This document shows positions 51,091-59,860 of a stretch of DNA of 64,000 nucleotides, piece after piece (within the stretch, counting starts at the first letter, position 1; every line of letters starts with the position of its first letter). A program made the translations under genes and the position numbers. Location of the stretch: contig NZ_JAIXSL010000004.1 of NCBI RefSeq assembly GCF_027484705.1, positions 56,996 to 120,995 on the forward strand, given 5' to 3'. The notes beneath the pieces are model-generated. The model made no database searches, was not told the origin of the DNA, and was given only the letters and a program-made list of their open reading frames with translations. The DNA comes from Flavobacterium sp. (GTDB lineage: Bacteria > Bacteroidota > Bacteroidia > Flavobacteriales > Flavobacteriaceae).

Positions 51091-52548
51091 TTATTTATTG
51101 GTTGCTATTTGTTTTATTAAAAAATCCATTGGTCTGTCAAATTGCGTTTTTAGGTCCTTGGGTTGCATTTGAATTTCAACATCTGGTTTTATTCCTTTAG
51201 GGTCGTATACGAAATTCGGTGTTCTCATTTTGTATTGAAAAGTAGGTATCCAAACAAGTGTTTTAGAATATGGAAGAACAAATGCCTGTCCGCCTGAATT
51301 GCTATAATTGCTTCCTTGTGAATATTCGCCATAACACTTTCCAATTCTATATGCTCTCATCAAAGATAATAAATGTCCTGTTGTGGAAAAACAGCCACCG
51401 TTTATTAATACGCTAATTTTTCCTTTGTAATAATTTGACTTGCCTTGTTGTTGTTCAAACCACCAATAATCTGTGGCGTCTGTTTCTGTGTAGCAATTCA
51501 GCCCATTCTTGGATTTTGTTTCATTGAGGTTTATTTCTTCGATATTATCAGGATATTGGGCATAATGTTTCCAAGCTTTTACACTATTGTATTTTGCGCC
51601 TATATAATCGAAATAGAAGTAAGGTTTATTTGTTAAATACGAAAACAAATAGTTTGCGATCTCAGCTGAACCACCGCCATTATCGCGCAAGTCAAGAATT
51701 AGATTTTTTGTTTTTAAACTATCAAGTTGCGCAAAAAAAACATCCAATTGCTTTTCTGCAATTTTTCTATCGGTTTCGTTATATCCGTTTTCAAAAGATT
51801 GAAATTTAAGTACAGCAATATCTTTTGATTTAAATTCAGTGGTTAAAGGTTCTACTTTTTCAGTTAGATTTTTTGTATGAGTTTCAAAAGAAATTCCTTT
51901 TAAGATTGTTTTATGTTGGTGTTTATTTTCGTCTAAATATTCTATTTCAAATTTTTCAGTTGGATTGAAAATAAAGTAATAAAAAGGAAAATTTCTAAAT
52001 CTTGTGTTTAAACCTGTTTCGTTTTTTCCCTCAAGATGAATGTATTTTTGAATTTGATTTGCAATGAAATGGATATCGCTTCCGTTTATTTTAAGAATTC
52101 TTAAACCTGAATAGTTTTTATTTTCTGCTGTTGTTTTGTCTAAATAAAAGTGGTTTTTAATTTTGTAAATGCTAAATGGGAAAACCAATCTTTCCTTCAG
52201 TAAAGCGCTAATTTGACTTCTGTCAACAGCTGTATGGCCATCTTTAATTTTTGCCATCAGAGTAGCGGTCAATTTATAATATTCTACAACTGAAAGGTCT
52301 GTCTTGATTGAATTTTTTAAGGTCAAGTAAGTTTTGTCAAATTCATTTTTGGTACAGAACATCAACTGACCCGGATGAATGGTATTGGTCAGATGGTACA
52401 GTTCCGTAAATTCAGCACTAACGCTATCTTTTTTTAGTGTTTTGTCCAATAATATTTTTTTTGCTTCTGTATTTTGTCCAAAAGCAAAATTGATGATAAG
52501 CAATAAAAATGGCAATAAAATCTTCAAACTCATTTTAGTCTTTTTCAT
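51091..52548 (-). CDS. Exported S41-family peptidase 1
   Basis: About 485 residues from the ATG at 52548; the track start (52659) would run into attC site B. Signal peptide 'KILLPFLLLIINFAFGQ'. Tail-specific-protease (S41) domain: 'DIAVLKFQSFENGYNETD', 'LILDLRDNGGGSAEIANYLF', and the nucleophile region 'INGGCFSTTGHLLSL'. It cleaves periplasmic or secreted proteins near C-termini. The stop is 6 bp from site A. It is paralogous to the next cassette's gene. Confidence 0.85.
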   Translation of the reverse strand: MKKTKMSLKILLPFLLLIINFAFGQNTEAKKILLDKTLKKDSVSAEFTELYHLTNTIHPGQLMFCTKNEFDKTYLTLKNSIKTDLSVVEYYKLTATLMAKIKDGHTAVDRSQISALLKERLVFPFSIYKIKNHFYLDKTTAENKNYSGLRILKINGSDIHFIANQIQKYIHLEGKNETGLNTRFRNFPFYYFIFNPTEKFEIEYLDENKHQHKTILKGISFETHTKNLTEKVEPLTTEFKSKDIAVLKFQSFENGYNETDRKIAEKQLDVFFAQLDSLKTKNLILDLRDNGGGSAEIANYLFSYLTNKPYFYFDYIGAKYNSVKAWKHYAQYPDNIEEINLNETKSKNGLNCYTETDATDYWWFEQQQGKSNYYKGKISVLINGGCFSTTGHLLSLMRAYRIGKCYGEYSQGSNYSNSGGQAFVLPYSKTLVWIPTFQYKMRTPNFVYDPKGIKPDVEIQMQPKDLKTQFDRPMDFLIKQIATNK

Positions 52549-52570
52549 TTCACTATGGTTTTTTGGAATG

Positions 52571-52704
52571 ACGCATAATGTTTCGTTTCCGAAGCAGTTG
52601 CGAATCAGCGAAGGCGCTTTCTCTGTCTGGTGAAAACTAAAGTAGGGAAAAAAGCGCACAATAAACGGAATCTTTAGCGATTGCTTTTACCGCTGTTGCA
52701 GGCT
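52571..52704. repeat. attC-like site B
   Basis: From ACGCATAATGTTTCG to CGCTGTTGCAGGCT, with core TTTCTCTGTCTGGTGAAAACTAAAGTAGG and TCTTTAGCGATTGCTTTTAC. Right end GTTGCAGGCT is complementary to the left end of site C, AGCCTACAAT (two mismatches), across the second S41 gene. Confidence 0.75.
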
Positions 52705-52714
52705 GTTTTTCTGT

Positions 52715-53800
52715 CTATTGCAGTATTTCAATTGCTTTTAGAATCATTGGGTCTGATTTGTTTTCAAGGTCTTTTTTTGTGTTTTTAATTTCAAATTTCA
52801 CAGGAACACCAATATCTTCAAGTTGTTGTTTGTCAGTGGAATAATATCTTTGATTTGAAAGTGTAAAAGAAATTTTATGGGATAAATCAGTGCTAAACAT
52901 ATCAGACAACATTCCGGAAGTATTGGTTCCAATGGTTGTTACGTTTTTCTGTTGGTAAAGCGCAATTGTAAAATCCTCCGCTGAACTTGCAGTCTTGTCA
53001 TTTGTCAAAATTACTATCGGGCTTGCATATTTGATTCCAGTATTTGGTTCTATATAAACCGGTTCCAGTGCTGTAAAATTTTCATAACCACCTTTTTGCC
53101 TAATGGCTTTATAATGCGTTATAACTTTCTCTAAAGCAAACCGACTGGCCAATTGTTCTCCGCCATGCCCACCGCCATTAGCCCGAATATCAATTATAAT
53201 TCCTTTAGTTTTTGAAAGCGAATTTAAAATACTATCGAATACAGAGAGCATTAGTTTTGTGTCTTCTATTTCTTTAGCGTCATCAAAAATACTTTCAGGA
53301 TTGGCAAAGCAACGTGAAATTCTAATATAACCTATTTGAGAATTGTGCGAGACATAATAAAGATTTTCATCCTTAAAAATGGGCCCAATACCTTTTACTT
53401 CCTGAAAACCATTATGCTCTAAAGTTGCAAAACTAGTTTTCCATAAATCTTTTTCAATTCCTTTGAATTCTTCTTTAAACACGGATGGTTTTTTAACTTT
53501 ATATAAAATGTCCTCGCCTTTAGAAATAATGATATGGCCATCTTTTAATGGTTCAACCATTTCACTGAATATTTTTATTAATTCATTTTCTTTACTTTGC
53601 TTTTTAATTAGTGGCTTATATTTTTTATAAACTTCGTCCCAATCAACACCTTTGAGTTTAAAAAACGCATAGTGATCTCTGAAAGTTGTCCAAAATTTTT
53701 CAAAATCTTTTTCGGGTTGGTTCGCTTTATTTTTTGATTGACCTTTAGCGTTTAGACAAAATGCTAAGCTTAAGATTAAAACAATGTGGTTTATTTTCAT
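52715..53800 (-). CDS. Exported S41-family peptidase 2
   Basis: 361 residues from the ATG at 53800 (the track start 53890 lies inside attC site C). Signal peptide 'INHIVLILSLAFCLNAKGQ'. S41 core: 'YIRISRCFANPESIFDDAKE', 'GIIIDIRANGGGHGGEQLAS', and the Ser/Lys region 'ILTNDKTASSAEDFTIALYQ'. Same fold as the previous cassette's product but with low identity, so a recent duplication is unlikely. Confidence 0.87.
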   Translation of the reverse strand: MKINHIVLILSLAFCLNAKGQSKNKANQPEKDFEKFWTTFRDHYAFFKLKGVDWDEVYKKYKPLIKKQSKENELIKIFSEMVEPLKDGHIIISKGEDILYKVKKPSVFKEEFKGIEKDLWKTSFATLEHNGFQEVKGIGPIFKDENLYYVSHNSQIGYIRISRCFANPESIFDDAKEIEDTKLMLSVFDSILNSLSKTKGIIIDIRANGGGHGGEQLASRFALEKVITHYKAIRQKGGYENFTALEPVYIEPNTGIKYASPIVILTNDKTASSAEDFTIALYQQKNVTTIGTNTSGMLSDMFSTDLSHKISFTLSNQRYYSTDKQQLEDIGVPVKFEIKNTKKDLENKSDPMILKAIEILQ

Positions 53801-53840
53801 TTCAATTTTGAATTTCAATTTAGATTCCGTTGCTCTAAAA

Positions 53841-53978
53841 TAGCCTACAATGTTCCGGCGCCAGGAGTAGTTGCGCCAAAAGAACTGCATTTTCTCTATT
53901 AGGAGAAACGAAAATAGGGAAATAATGCGAACAATAAACCAAATCTTCAGCGATTGCTTTTGACGGCTGTTAGTGACA
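53841..53978. repeat. attC-like site C
   Basis: From TAGCCTACAATGTTCC to GGCTGTTAGTGACAG. A textbook member: VTS-like hairpin TTTTCTCTATTAGGAGAAA, then ACGAAAATAGGGAAATAATG and TCTTCAGCGATTGCTTTTGACGG. Confidence 0.8.
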
Positions 53979-53984
53979 GTTTTT

Positions 53985-54176
53985 TTATTTTTTTGGTCGT
54001 TTTGGATAGTCTTTTATGATTAAGAAAATCGAAATTAAAAACACAATGATATATAAAATGTCTAAAGCAGGTTCTTTAAGTGTTAAGTTCTTAAAGTCAA
54101 TGTGCTTAATCAATGTCAAACCTAATGTAAATGCAATAAATACAAAAAACCAATTCAGTCCTTTTTTATTTTCCAT
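53985..54176 (-). CDS. Small membrane protein (cassette)
   Basis: 63 residues, two membrane segments ('WFFVFIAFTLGLTLIKHI', 'ALDILYIIVFLISIFLIIK'). It follows the DUF3667 gene by 3 bp and shares its cassette. No family recognised. Confidence 0.55.
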   Translation of the reverse strand: MENKKGLNWFFVFIAFTLGLTLIKHIDFKNLTLKEPALDILYIIVFLISIFLIIKDYPKRPKK

Positions 54177-54179
54177 ATT

Positions 54180-54893
54180 TTAATGTGTTATCGTGTCAAT
54201 GGTTAATCCGATTGCAAAAATAATAATGTAAAATGTTATTGTCCCTAAAAGGAAAGCAAATAGTGCTTTTAAATAGTTTCCCAATTTTTTTTCTTCAAAG
54301 AAATTTCCAGATGCCCAAACTACATAAGCCACACCAATCATACCTGCAATGTTTAGCAATTTAAAATGTAGCATTCCCTCTAAAAGTGCAAAAACCGCAA
54401 AAATTAACATGGAAATTCCTTGCACAAAACATAACATTATTAGCAATTCATAAAAGTTATATCCATATTTTTTAAAAAAGATTTTTAGCCAAATCGCAAC
54501 AAATACTCCTGTCAAAATACTTGCATAGCCATAATTTGCTTGTATCCATTTCAAAATACTACCAATAGTTGATTTTTCAAATCCTTCATGTTTTACATAT
54601 TCATCTTCAATATGGAAAAAATGACTTATTAAGGTATATATTAATGATGTTAGAATTATGAAAATAATTGGTTTTATGAGTCGGCTTCTGTTTTCAGAAA
54701 GATAATTCCTTATGTTTTGCCCCGGATTGGTTACGAGTTCTCTAATTGTATACAAAATCCCACGTTCAAAATGCAGAATATGTTCAATTTCGTGAACAAT
54801 GTAATGTCCGTCAATTCTTTTAAGGCTTGTAGGTTGTCCGCAGTTGGGGCAAAAGTTTGAATTTACTTCGTTGTTACAGTTTTTACAGTTCAT
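54180..54893 (-). CDS. DUF3667 membrane protein
   Basis: 237 residues. An N-terminal zinc ribbon ('NCKNCNNEVNSNFCPNCG'), the family stretch 'IEHILHFERGILYTIRELVT' and 'PGQNIRNYLSENRSRLIKPI', then four to five membrane helices. Exactly the DUF3667 layout, common in Bacteroidetes. Function unknown. Confidence 0.88.
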   Translation of the reverse strand: MNCKNCNNEVNSNFCPNCGQPTSLKRIDGHYIVHEIEHILHFERGILYTIRELVTNPGQNIRNYLSENRSRLIKPIIFIILTSLIYTLISHFFHIEDEYVKHEGFEKSTIGSILKWIQANYGYASILTGVFVAIWLKIFFKKYGYNFYELLIMLCFVQGISMLIFAVFALLEGMLHFKLLNIAGMIGVAYVVWASGNFFEEKKLGNYLKALFAFLLGTITFYIIIFAIGLTIDTITH

Positions 54894-54940
54894 TTACTTC
54901 GTAAATATTTTGTCAATTTTTTTTTCAGTTGGTTAGGTAA

Positions 54941-55056
54941 AACTTCCACTAGCGTTCCTACGCCAGGCCTAGTGGCAGCTTGGAAAACGAAGATAGGAAA
55001 AAAAGCTGACAACGAACAGAGTAGGAGCGATTGCTTTTGAGAGCTCTTAGCAAGCG
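54941..55056. repeat. attC-like site D (short)
   Basis: From TTCCACTAGCG to CTCTTAGCAAG, lacking the central hairpin. The left end TCCACTAGC partly complements the right end of site C (GTTAGTGACAG). The core AAAACGAAGATAGGAAAAAAAGCTGACAACGAAC and GCGATTGCTTTTGA match the others. Confidence 0.65.
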
Positions 55057-55073
55057 TTCTTACGTTTAATCTT

Positions 55074-55601
55074 TTAATCCCAAAAATTGGTAATTTCTGA
55101 TAATTTTTCTTCGTCCCAATCTGTTTCATGTTTATAAAAATTATCCCAATAAATTTCTCCTCCGATTTTAACGAATACTTTATAATATCCTTTTTCAAGA
55201 GTTTTAATATTTACAATAATATTATTTGAAGATTGTTGGGCTGATGAAAGATCAGAGTTTGAAATAATTGATTGTTCACTATAGATATTAGTATTCAAAA
55301 TATTGCTAAAGTTTACATTTTGATGAATTTTTTCAGGATTTGCTGGTACAAACCAAATATTTGTAACATTTCCTTCGGCTAAAAAATTAAGTGCTTGTCC
55401 TGCTGGATTTGGATAAATTAAAAACTTGTTATTTACCAAAATGTTAGGGTTTCCAAGTTTCAATGGTAAGTCATCTGTAGTTTGTCTAAAATTTATTCCA
55501 GTGACTAAATTCATAGTGAGTGGATCAGTTACAGGATTACTTTCATCTTTATTGCAGCCTAATGCAGAAATAATGAGAAGAATAAAAAGTACTTTTTTCA
55601 T
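55074..55601 (-). CDS. Predicted lipoprotein (cassette)
   Basis: 175 residues. 'KKVLFILLIISALGCNKDES' is a type II signal peptide with lipobox. The rest is beta-rich ('FLIYPNPAGQALNFLAEGNV', reminiscent of type IX sorting tails, then 'GYYKVFVKIGGEIYWDNFY'). No enzymatic motif. The 102-residue ORF on the same strand at 54890-55198 is out of frame and crosses attC site D, so it is spurious. Confidence 0.7.
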   Translation of the reverse strand: MKKVLFILLIISALGCNKDESNPVTDPLTMNLVTGINFRQTTDDLPLKLGNPNILVNNKFLIYPNPAGQALNFLAEGNVTNIWFVPANPEKIHQNVNFSNILNTNIYSEQSIISNSDLSSAQQSSNNIIVNIKTLEKGYYKVFVKIGGEIYWDNFYKHETDWDEEKLSEITNFWD

Positions 55602-55713
55602 AAGAATTTACTTCAAAGGTTTGCTAAGAAACAACTTTTTTTCCAAATGAAACAAGTTTAAGATTTTTCGTTTCTTGCACTAAGTTATTGAATTTACGAT
55701 TTTTTCATGAAAT

Positions 55714-55850
55714 GTCATATAACGTTCCGGCGCCAGACGACGGTAGCGGCTGAAGAACTTGGTTTTCTCCACTAGTAGAAAACCAAGTTAGGAAAATAAG
55801 CGTCTCGAAATCGAATTCTTAGCGATTGCTTTGACACGTGTTGGCAATAG
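55714..55850. repeat. attC-like site E
   Basis: From GTCATATAACGTTCCGG to ACACGTGTTGGCAATAG. Core GGTTTTCTCCACTAGTAGAAAACC is a strong hairpin, followed by AAGTTAGGAAAATAAGCG and TTCTTAGCGATTGCTTTGACA. Its neighbours' ends are not complementary to it, so cassettes here may have been rearranged. Confidence 0.72.
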
Positions 55851-55852
55851 TT

Positions 55853-56641
55853 TTATTCTATCCAAAAGTTCCCAACAGAATAGGTTTTTGCTGTTCCGCT
55901 AATAATAACTCGGTCACCCTTGTCTTCACAATATAGTTTTCCCATTCGATCCGAAACTTGTTGCCCATAAAGTACTTTTTTGTCAAGTCTTTTTGACCAA
56001 AATGGCACTAAAGAACAATGAGCAGAACCTGTTACAGGATCTTCTAGAATGGAAGCTTGTGGTGTAAAAAAACGAGAAACGAAATCACAGTTATCTCCAA
56101 TTGCGGTTACAATTACTCCGCCTGGATCAAGATTGATTTGGTCAAATAATTGTCGATCAATTTTAATATTTCTGATTGCTGTTTCGTTTTCATAAACCAA
56201 AACATAGTCTCTTGATTTCAAAATTTCCTTAGGTTGTAAGTTTAATGATTTTGAAATGGTATCTGGTAAATTGTCTGCAATAGGCATTCTTGCTGGGAAG
56301 TCCATTTTGTATAGTCCATCTTCAGCTTTGACAATCAAGTCGCCACTTAATGTTTCAAAAATAATTTCTTCTTTCTTGTAATTAAGTATTGTCTTTAAAC
56401 AATGTGCTGTTGCAAGTGTAGCGTGTCCACACAAATCCATTTCAATTTCTGGCGTAAACCATCGTAAATGGATTTTATCTCCTTTATCCACAAAAAAAGC
56501 GGTTTCTGCCACTGCATTTTCTTTAGTTATTTTCAATAAGATGTCGTCTGATAGCCAGTTGTCAAGAGGCACCACGCATGCAGGATTTCCACCAAAAATG
56601 GTGTCTGTAAATGCGTCAATTTGGTAAAGTTTTAATTCCAT
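55853..56641 (-). CDS. PhzF-family isomerase-like protein
   Basis: 262 residues with the PhzF double hot-dog fold: 'YQIDAFTDTIFGGNPACVVP', 'ENAVAETAFFVDKGDKIHLR', 'FTPEIEMDLCGHATLATAHC' and the C-terminal 'ILEDPVTGSAHCSLVPFWS'. The proposed catalytic Glu of PhzF is in 'NAVAETAF'. Substrate unknown; most PhzF relatives are not phenazine enzymes. It starts directly at the end of attC site E. Confidence 0.93.
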   Translation of the reverse strand: MELKLYQIDAFTDTIFGGNPACVVPLDNWLSDDILLKITKENAVAETAFFVDKGDKIHLRWFTPEIEMDLCGHATLATAHCLKTILNYKKEEIIFETLSGDLIVKAEDGLYKMDFPARMPIADNLPDTISKSLNLQPKEILKSRDYVLVYENETAIRNIKIDRQLFDQINLDPGGVIVTAIGDNCDFVSRFFTPQASILEDPVTGSAHCSLVPFWSKRLDKKVLYGQQVSDRMGKLYCEDKGDRVIISGTAKTYSVGNFWIE

Positions 56642-56760
56642 TTTTATTTTTATAGTTTGTATTCAAATTTTCAACTCAATACTCATACATTTCTCGGATG
56701 TGACAATGTCGTTTCTAAAAATAGCTCAAAATGATAATGCATAGTTGGTAATAGGCTTTA

Positions 56761-57528
56761 TTAATACACTAAACTTTCTCCATCATTGGGAATAAAAACC
56801 TTATCAGAAAGTCCAATTTTTAATACTTCTGCATCTAATTGTTTTCTTGTTGTCGGACAATGATTTACGGCTTCTAAATGATTTGCGATTACTTGATTCG
56901 GTGCATTTTTTACGAATTTTAAAATATCGTCCATTCGCATTAATAAAGGTTGAAAAATATCTAGTTGAGCCGTTCCACAAGCGACAACTGAAATTTCAGG
57001 TTTTAATTGTGTCAAAACTTTGTGAACGTCATCAGTATAAATGGTATCGGCACTCAAATAAATCGATTTTTCATTCGGTAATTCTATGTAAAAGCCCATC
57101 ACATTTCCCATTGGTTTTGCTACAAATCCGTATCCATGAACTGCTGGAATACCTTGAATTTTTCCACCTAAAAAAGAGCTTTCTTTCCAATATTCAACCG
57201 TTTGGGAAACGTTTAATCCTTTTTTCCTTAATGTAGCTTCGTCTTTTATACTACAAATGACAGGAATTTGTTTAGTGCGAAGAAAATGTTCCGCTTCCTT
57301 GTCCAAATGGTCTGGGTGCAGATGTGTTATTAAGCAATGTGTAGTTTTTTCCACGATATTCATTGCATTGGTTGGTAAAGCTACAATTGGATTTCGTTGT
57401 GGTTTAAAACGAAAAAGTGTAAAAGTTGGACCTGCTGTTCCTTTTTTTCCAAGCATTGGATCAACTAAAATGACTTTATTTCCGGTTTCTATTACCATAG
57501 TGGCATTTCGCAAATGATGTACTTTCAT
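56761..57528 (-). CDS. Metallo-beta-lactamase-fold hydrolase
   Basis: 255 residues from the ATG at 57528 ('MKVHHLRNATMVIETGNKVI'). The metal site 'LITHLHPDHLDKEAEHF' (HxHxDH) and 'LSADTIYTDDV' and 'VIANHLEAVNHCP' are those of the UlaG/MBL-like hydrolase superfamily. The enzyme needs two metals; the substrate cannot be inferred. It is 38 bp downstream of the Crp-like regulator, so the pair likely makes one cassette. Confidence 0.88.
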   Translation of the reverse strand: MKVHHLRNATMVIETGNKVILVDPMLGKKGTAGPTFTLFRFKPQRNPIVALPTNAMNIVEKTTHCLITHLHPDHLDKEAEHFLRTKQIPVICSIKDEATLRKKGLNVSQTVEYWKESSFLGGKIQGIPAVHGYGFVAKPMGNVMGFYIELPNEKSIYLSADTIYTDDVHKVLTQLKPEISVVACGTAQLDIFQPLLMRMDDILKFVKNAPNQVIANHLEAVNHCPTTRKQLDAEVLKIGLSDKVFIPNDGESLVY

Positions 57529-57595
57529 TGTTTTTATATTTTTAAATTGAAAGCGCAAAGTTGCTCAATACTAAAATAGAGTCCATTGATTCAAA

Positions 57596-58177
57596 TCAAG
57601 AAATCATTTTTTTTTTTCTGATTCTACTTAACGTTTCGGGTGTAATTCCCAAATAAGAGGCAATGTGATATTGAGGGATTTTTAGTAACCAATCTGGTTT
57701 TGACTTCATAATGTCATGATAAAGTTCTTCCACGGTATTTACAAAATGGTTAAATTCTTCGGTTTCTTTATTGACAACAATTCGTTGGAAAATGCTTTCT
57801 ACAAACAACTTACCACAATTATATTGGTTGATAAAAGTCGAAAATATTTCTTTCGATAATACCCTCAAATCTACATCAGTTAAACATTCTTGGTGTTTTT
57901 TTGTAGCGGTAGAATGGGTAAATGAGGAAAAATCGGTTATAAAACCAGCATCTGTAAAAAAATTGATGTTTTTTTCTTTGTCGGTGGTTGCATAATATTC
58001 TCGAATGATTCCTTGATCTAAAAAACGAAGTTCATTATCTATATTTCCATTTTCTAAAATGATTTGCCCTTTTTTGAATGATTTAACAACAAAAGTAGAT
58101 ACAAATTCATCTAAACCTTCTTTATTAAAAGGAAATTCATTGCTAAAAAATAAAGATAATTTGTCGGTTTCTGTCAT
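57596..58177 (-). CDS. Crp/Fnr-family regulator (cassette)
   Basis: 193 residues. Cyclic-nucleotide-like beta roll ('GQIILENGNIDNELRFLDQG', 'TDAGFITDFSSFTHSTATKK') and a short C-terminal helix-turn-helix ('QYHIASYLGITPETLSRIRK'). Same subgroup as the protein at 26305. It is upstream of the metallo-hydrolase gene in the same direction and may control it. The region 58178-58340 upstream holds no gene. Confidence 0.87.
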   Translation of the reverse strand: MTETDKLSLFFSNEFPFNKEGLDEFVSTFVVKSFKKGQIILENGNIDNELRFLDQGIIREYYATTDKEKNINFFTDAGFITDFSSFTHSTATKKHQECLTDVDLRVLSKEIFSTFINQYNCGKLFVESIFQRIVVNKETEEFNHFVNTVEELYHDIMKSKPDWLLKIPQYHIASYLGITPETLSRIRKKKMIS

Positions 58178-58359
58178 TTTTATTATTAAAGTTGATTTTC
58201 TGGTTGGTTTCGGAAGGCGGTTTCAAGTTGCTAGCGCAATTTTTCCAGTTTGTGATTTGCCGTTTTATTTTCCGGATTTTTCCACCAAATTTTGAAAGAT
58301 TTGGTTTCAAAATTCGAAAATAAAACTAGATTATTTTTTTTGAATAAAGAAGTCATGAT

Positions 58360-58625
58360 TTAAATAAAATTTTGGTTCATGTAAAGTCTCGATACAGTGT
58401 TCAGCGGCGATTCATATTCGAGTGTTTTTCTAGGCCTTTCATTGATCTGATTTTGAACTTCAAAAATGTTTTTTTTCGAGAGTAAATTAAAGTCAGTTCC
58501 TTTTGGGAAATAGTTTCTAATTAGCCCGTTAGTATTTTCATTTGTTGGTCTTTCCCAAGGTGAATATGGATGCGCAAAATAGACTTTTACTCTTGAGTTG
58601 GCAATGATATACTTGTGTAACCTAT
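58360..58625 (-). pseudogene. IS30-family transposase fragment
   Basis: Only the C-terminal part of a DDE transposase: 'VYFAHPYSPWERPTNENTNG', 'LIRNYFPKGTDFNLLSKKNI' and 'NQINERPRKTLEYESPLNTV', typical of IS30 (catalytic Glu in 'WERPTNENTNG'). The N-terminal two thirds and the left end are gone; the remaining piece joins a truncated attC-like site at about 58625. The start used by the track (58659) lies in that attC sequence. Confidence 0.8.
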
Positions 58626-58686
58626 GGAAAAAACTCGTGCAACGAACTGAAACGAGCAATCGAGCGTGACGGCTGTTATAGGCTGG
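58625..58686. repeat. Truncated attC-like site G
   Basis: Only the right half survives (CAACGAACTGAAACGAGCAATCGAG then GACGGCTGTTATAGGCTGG); the left half was replaced by the IS30 fragment. The end GTTATAGGCTGG is complementary, with one mismatch, to the left end of site H (CTAGCCTATAAC). Confidence 0.7.
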
Positions 58687-58925
58687 TTTTCTTATTCGAC
58701 AATTTATGCTAATCCAACTTTCTAGTTTTCACATTTGTTTATCGCGATCAAGTTTCGAGAGTTTCTGTTTCGCTTGTCAACTCCAATATTCCAGTTTTCA
58801 CATTCGCCAAACGCGAACAAATTTCCATTATAGATCCGAACTCGTTGAATAAACGAAAACATCAAAATTTAAGATTAAAATAGGCGAGTGGCTATTGCTG
58901 AATTTTGTGTTTTACGTTTTTCAAA
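58687..58925. other. Cassette without a gene
   Basis: About 240 bp between complementary cassette ends at sites G and H; no ORF of note. It has a diverged direct repeat: CTAGTTTTCACATTTGTTTA near 58722 and CCAGTTTTCACATTCGCCAA near 58793, each followed by a CGCGA motif. It could be a non-coding RNA, a promoter cassette, or a remnant. Confidence 0.5.
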
Positions 58926-59068
58926 CTAGCCTATAACGTTCCGCCAATAGGCGGATTTGCGACTAATGGAAAGAAATCTTTTCATTAAAGCAAAACGAAA
59001 ATACGAAAATAAACGTTCCCAAACCGAAAATTTAGCAATGGAGCTTGTTGGCTGTTAGCGGATGTGCC
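58926..59068. repeat. attC-like site H
   Basis: From CTAGCCTATAACGTTCCG to GGCTGTTAGCGGATGTGCC. Core GGAAAGAAATCTTTTCATTAAAGC and ACGAAAATACGAAAATAAACG. Right end complements the left end of site I (GGCATTTCCGCTAAC), across the HigBA pair. Confidence 0.78.
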
Positions 59069-59106
59069 AATATTTATCTGCATTTTTCAAATTAAAATCA
59101 AATAAG

Positions 59107-59137
59107 TTTGCAAATTGAAAACTTTTAATTAGATTTG
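59107..59137 (+). promoter_or_regulatory. Consensus Bacteroidetes promoter of higBA
   Basis: TTTG, exactly 19 bases, TAGATTTG. Perfect match to the TTTG-N19-TAnnTTTG consensus. The ATG of the toxin gene begins 4 bases after it, so the mRNA is nearly or fully leaderless. Confidence 0.75.
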
Positions 59138-59141
59138 CCCC

Positions 59142-59471
59142 ATGAAAATCCTTGTAAAGAAAACGATTCTATTTTATACCGAAAAATATCCAATTGCTAA
59201 AACTCAATTGTTGATTTGGTATAATGAATTTTCAAAACTAGATTTTCACAATTTTAATGAACTCAAACGGGTTTATGGAAATGCAAGTATCGTAAACAAT
59301 GAAAGAGTTGTTTTCAATATTAAAGGAAATGATTTTCGGTTAGTGGTTTCAGTAAACTTTTTGCAAACAGCTTGTTATGTAATTTGGTTTGGAACTCACA
59401 AAGAATATGATAAAATTAATGTTGAAACTGTTGCTTTTGATACCGCAATCTTAAATTATAAAAAGCTATAA
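59142..59471 (+). CDS. higB: HigB-type toxin
   Basis: 109 residues. The HigB/RelE-like ribosome-dependent mRNA interferase fold shows in 'KTQLLIWYNEFSKLDFHNFN', 'YGNASIVNNERVVFNIKGND' and 'LVVSVNFLQTACYVIWFGTH'. This 'HxxY' C-terminus is usual for the HigB-2 branch. It is followed 2 bp later by the antitoxin, toxin-first order being normal for HigBA. This is the only clear plus-strand cassette pair in the array. Confidence 0.87.
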   Translation: MKILVKKTILFYTEKYPIAKTQLLIWYNEFSKLDFHNFNELKRVYGNASIVNNERVVFNIKGNDFRLVVSVNFLQTACYVIWFGTHKEYDKINVETVAFDTAILNYKKL

Positions 59472-59473
59472 CT

Positions 59474-59830
59474 ATGAATTGGAAAGTATTGAAAACAGAG
59501 GAAAATTACAATAAAGCTTCTATGCGATTGATGGAAATATTCCATGCAAAACCTAACACGCCAGAAAGTGACGAGTTAGATTTACTGATGGTTTTGGTAA
59601 AAGATTACGATGATAAGCATTATGAATTACCTGAACTTGATGCTTTAGAAGTTATCAAATATAAAATGCAGGAAATGGGAATGAAGGCAAAAGATCTTGA
59701 GCCAATAATTGGAAGTAAAGGTCACGTTTCATCCATTCTTTCGGGAAAGCGCGAAATCACTTTGAAAATGGCACAAAAACTCAAAAATTATTTCAGTATT
59801 CCTGCTGAAGTATTTTTACATAACGCATAG
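59474..59830 (+). CDS. higA: HigA-type antitoxin
   Basis: 118 residues. The N-terminal half ('RLMEIFHAKPNTPESDELDL', 'LLMVLVKDYDDKHYELPELD') wraps the toxin; the C-terminal XRE helix-turn-helix ('MGMKAKDLEPIIGSKGHVSS' and 'SGKREITLKMAQKLKNYF') represses the operon. The length and fold order fit Bacteroidetes HigA. Co-transcribed with higB. Confidence 0.9.
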   Translation: MNWKVLKTEENYNKASMRLMEIFHAKPNTPESDELDLLMVLVKDYDDKHYELPELDALEVIKYKMQEMGMKAKDLEPIIGSKGHVSSILSGKREITLKMAQKLKNYFSIPAEVFLHNA

Positions 59831-59860
59831 CAAAAGTTCAATTACACGCAATTTTTTCAA

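Noticed and set aside
54890-55198. Minus-strand ORF of 102 residues
   Set aside because: Crosses attC-like site D and overlaps the lipoprotein gene out of frame; no domain.
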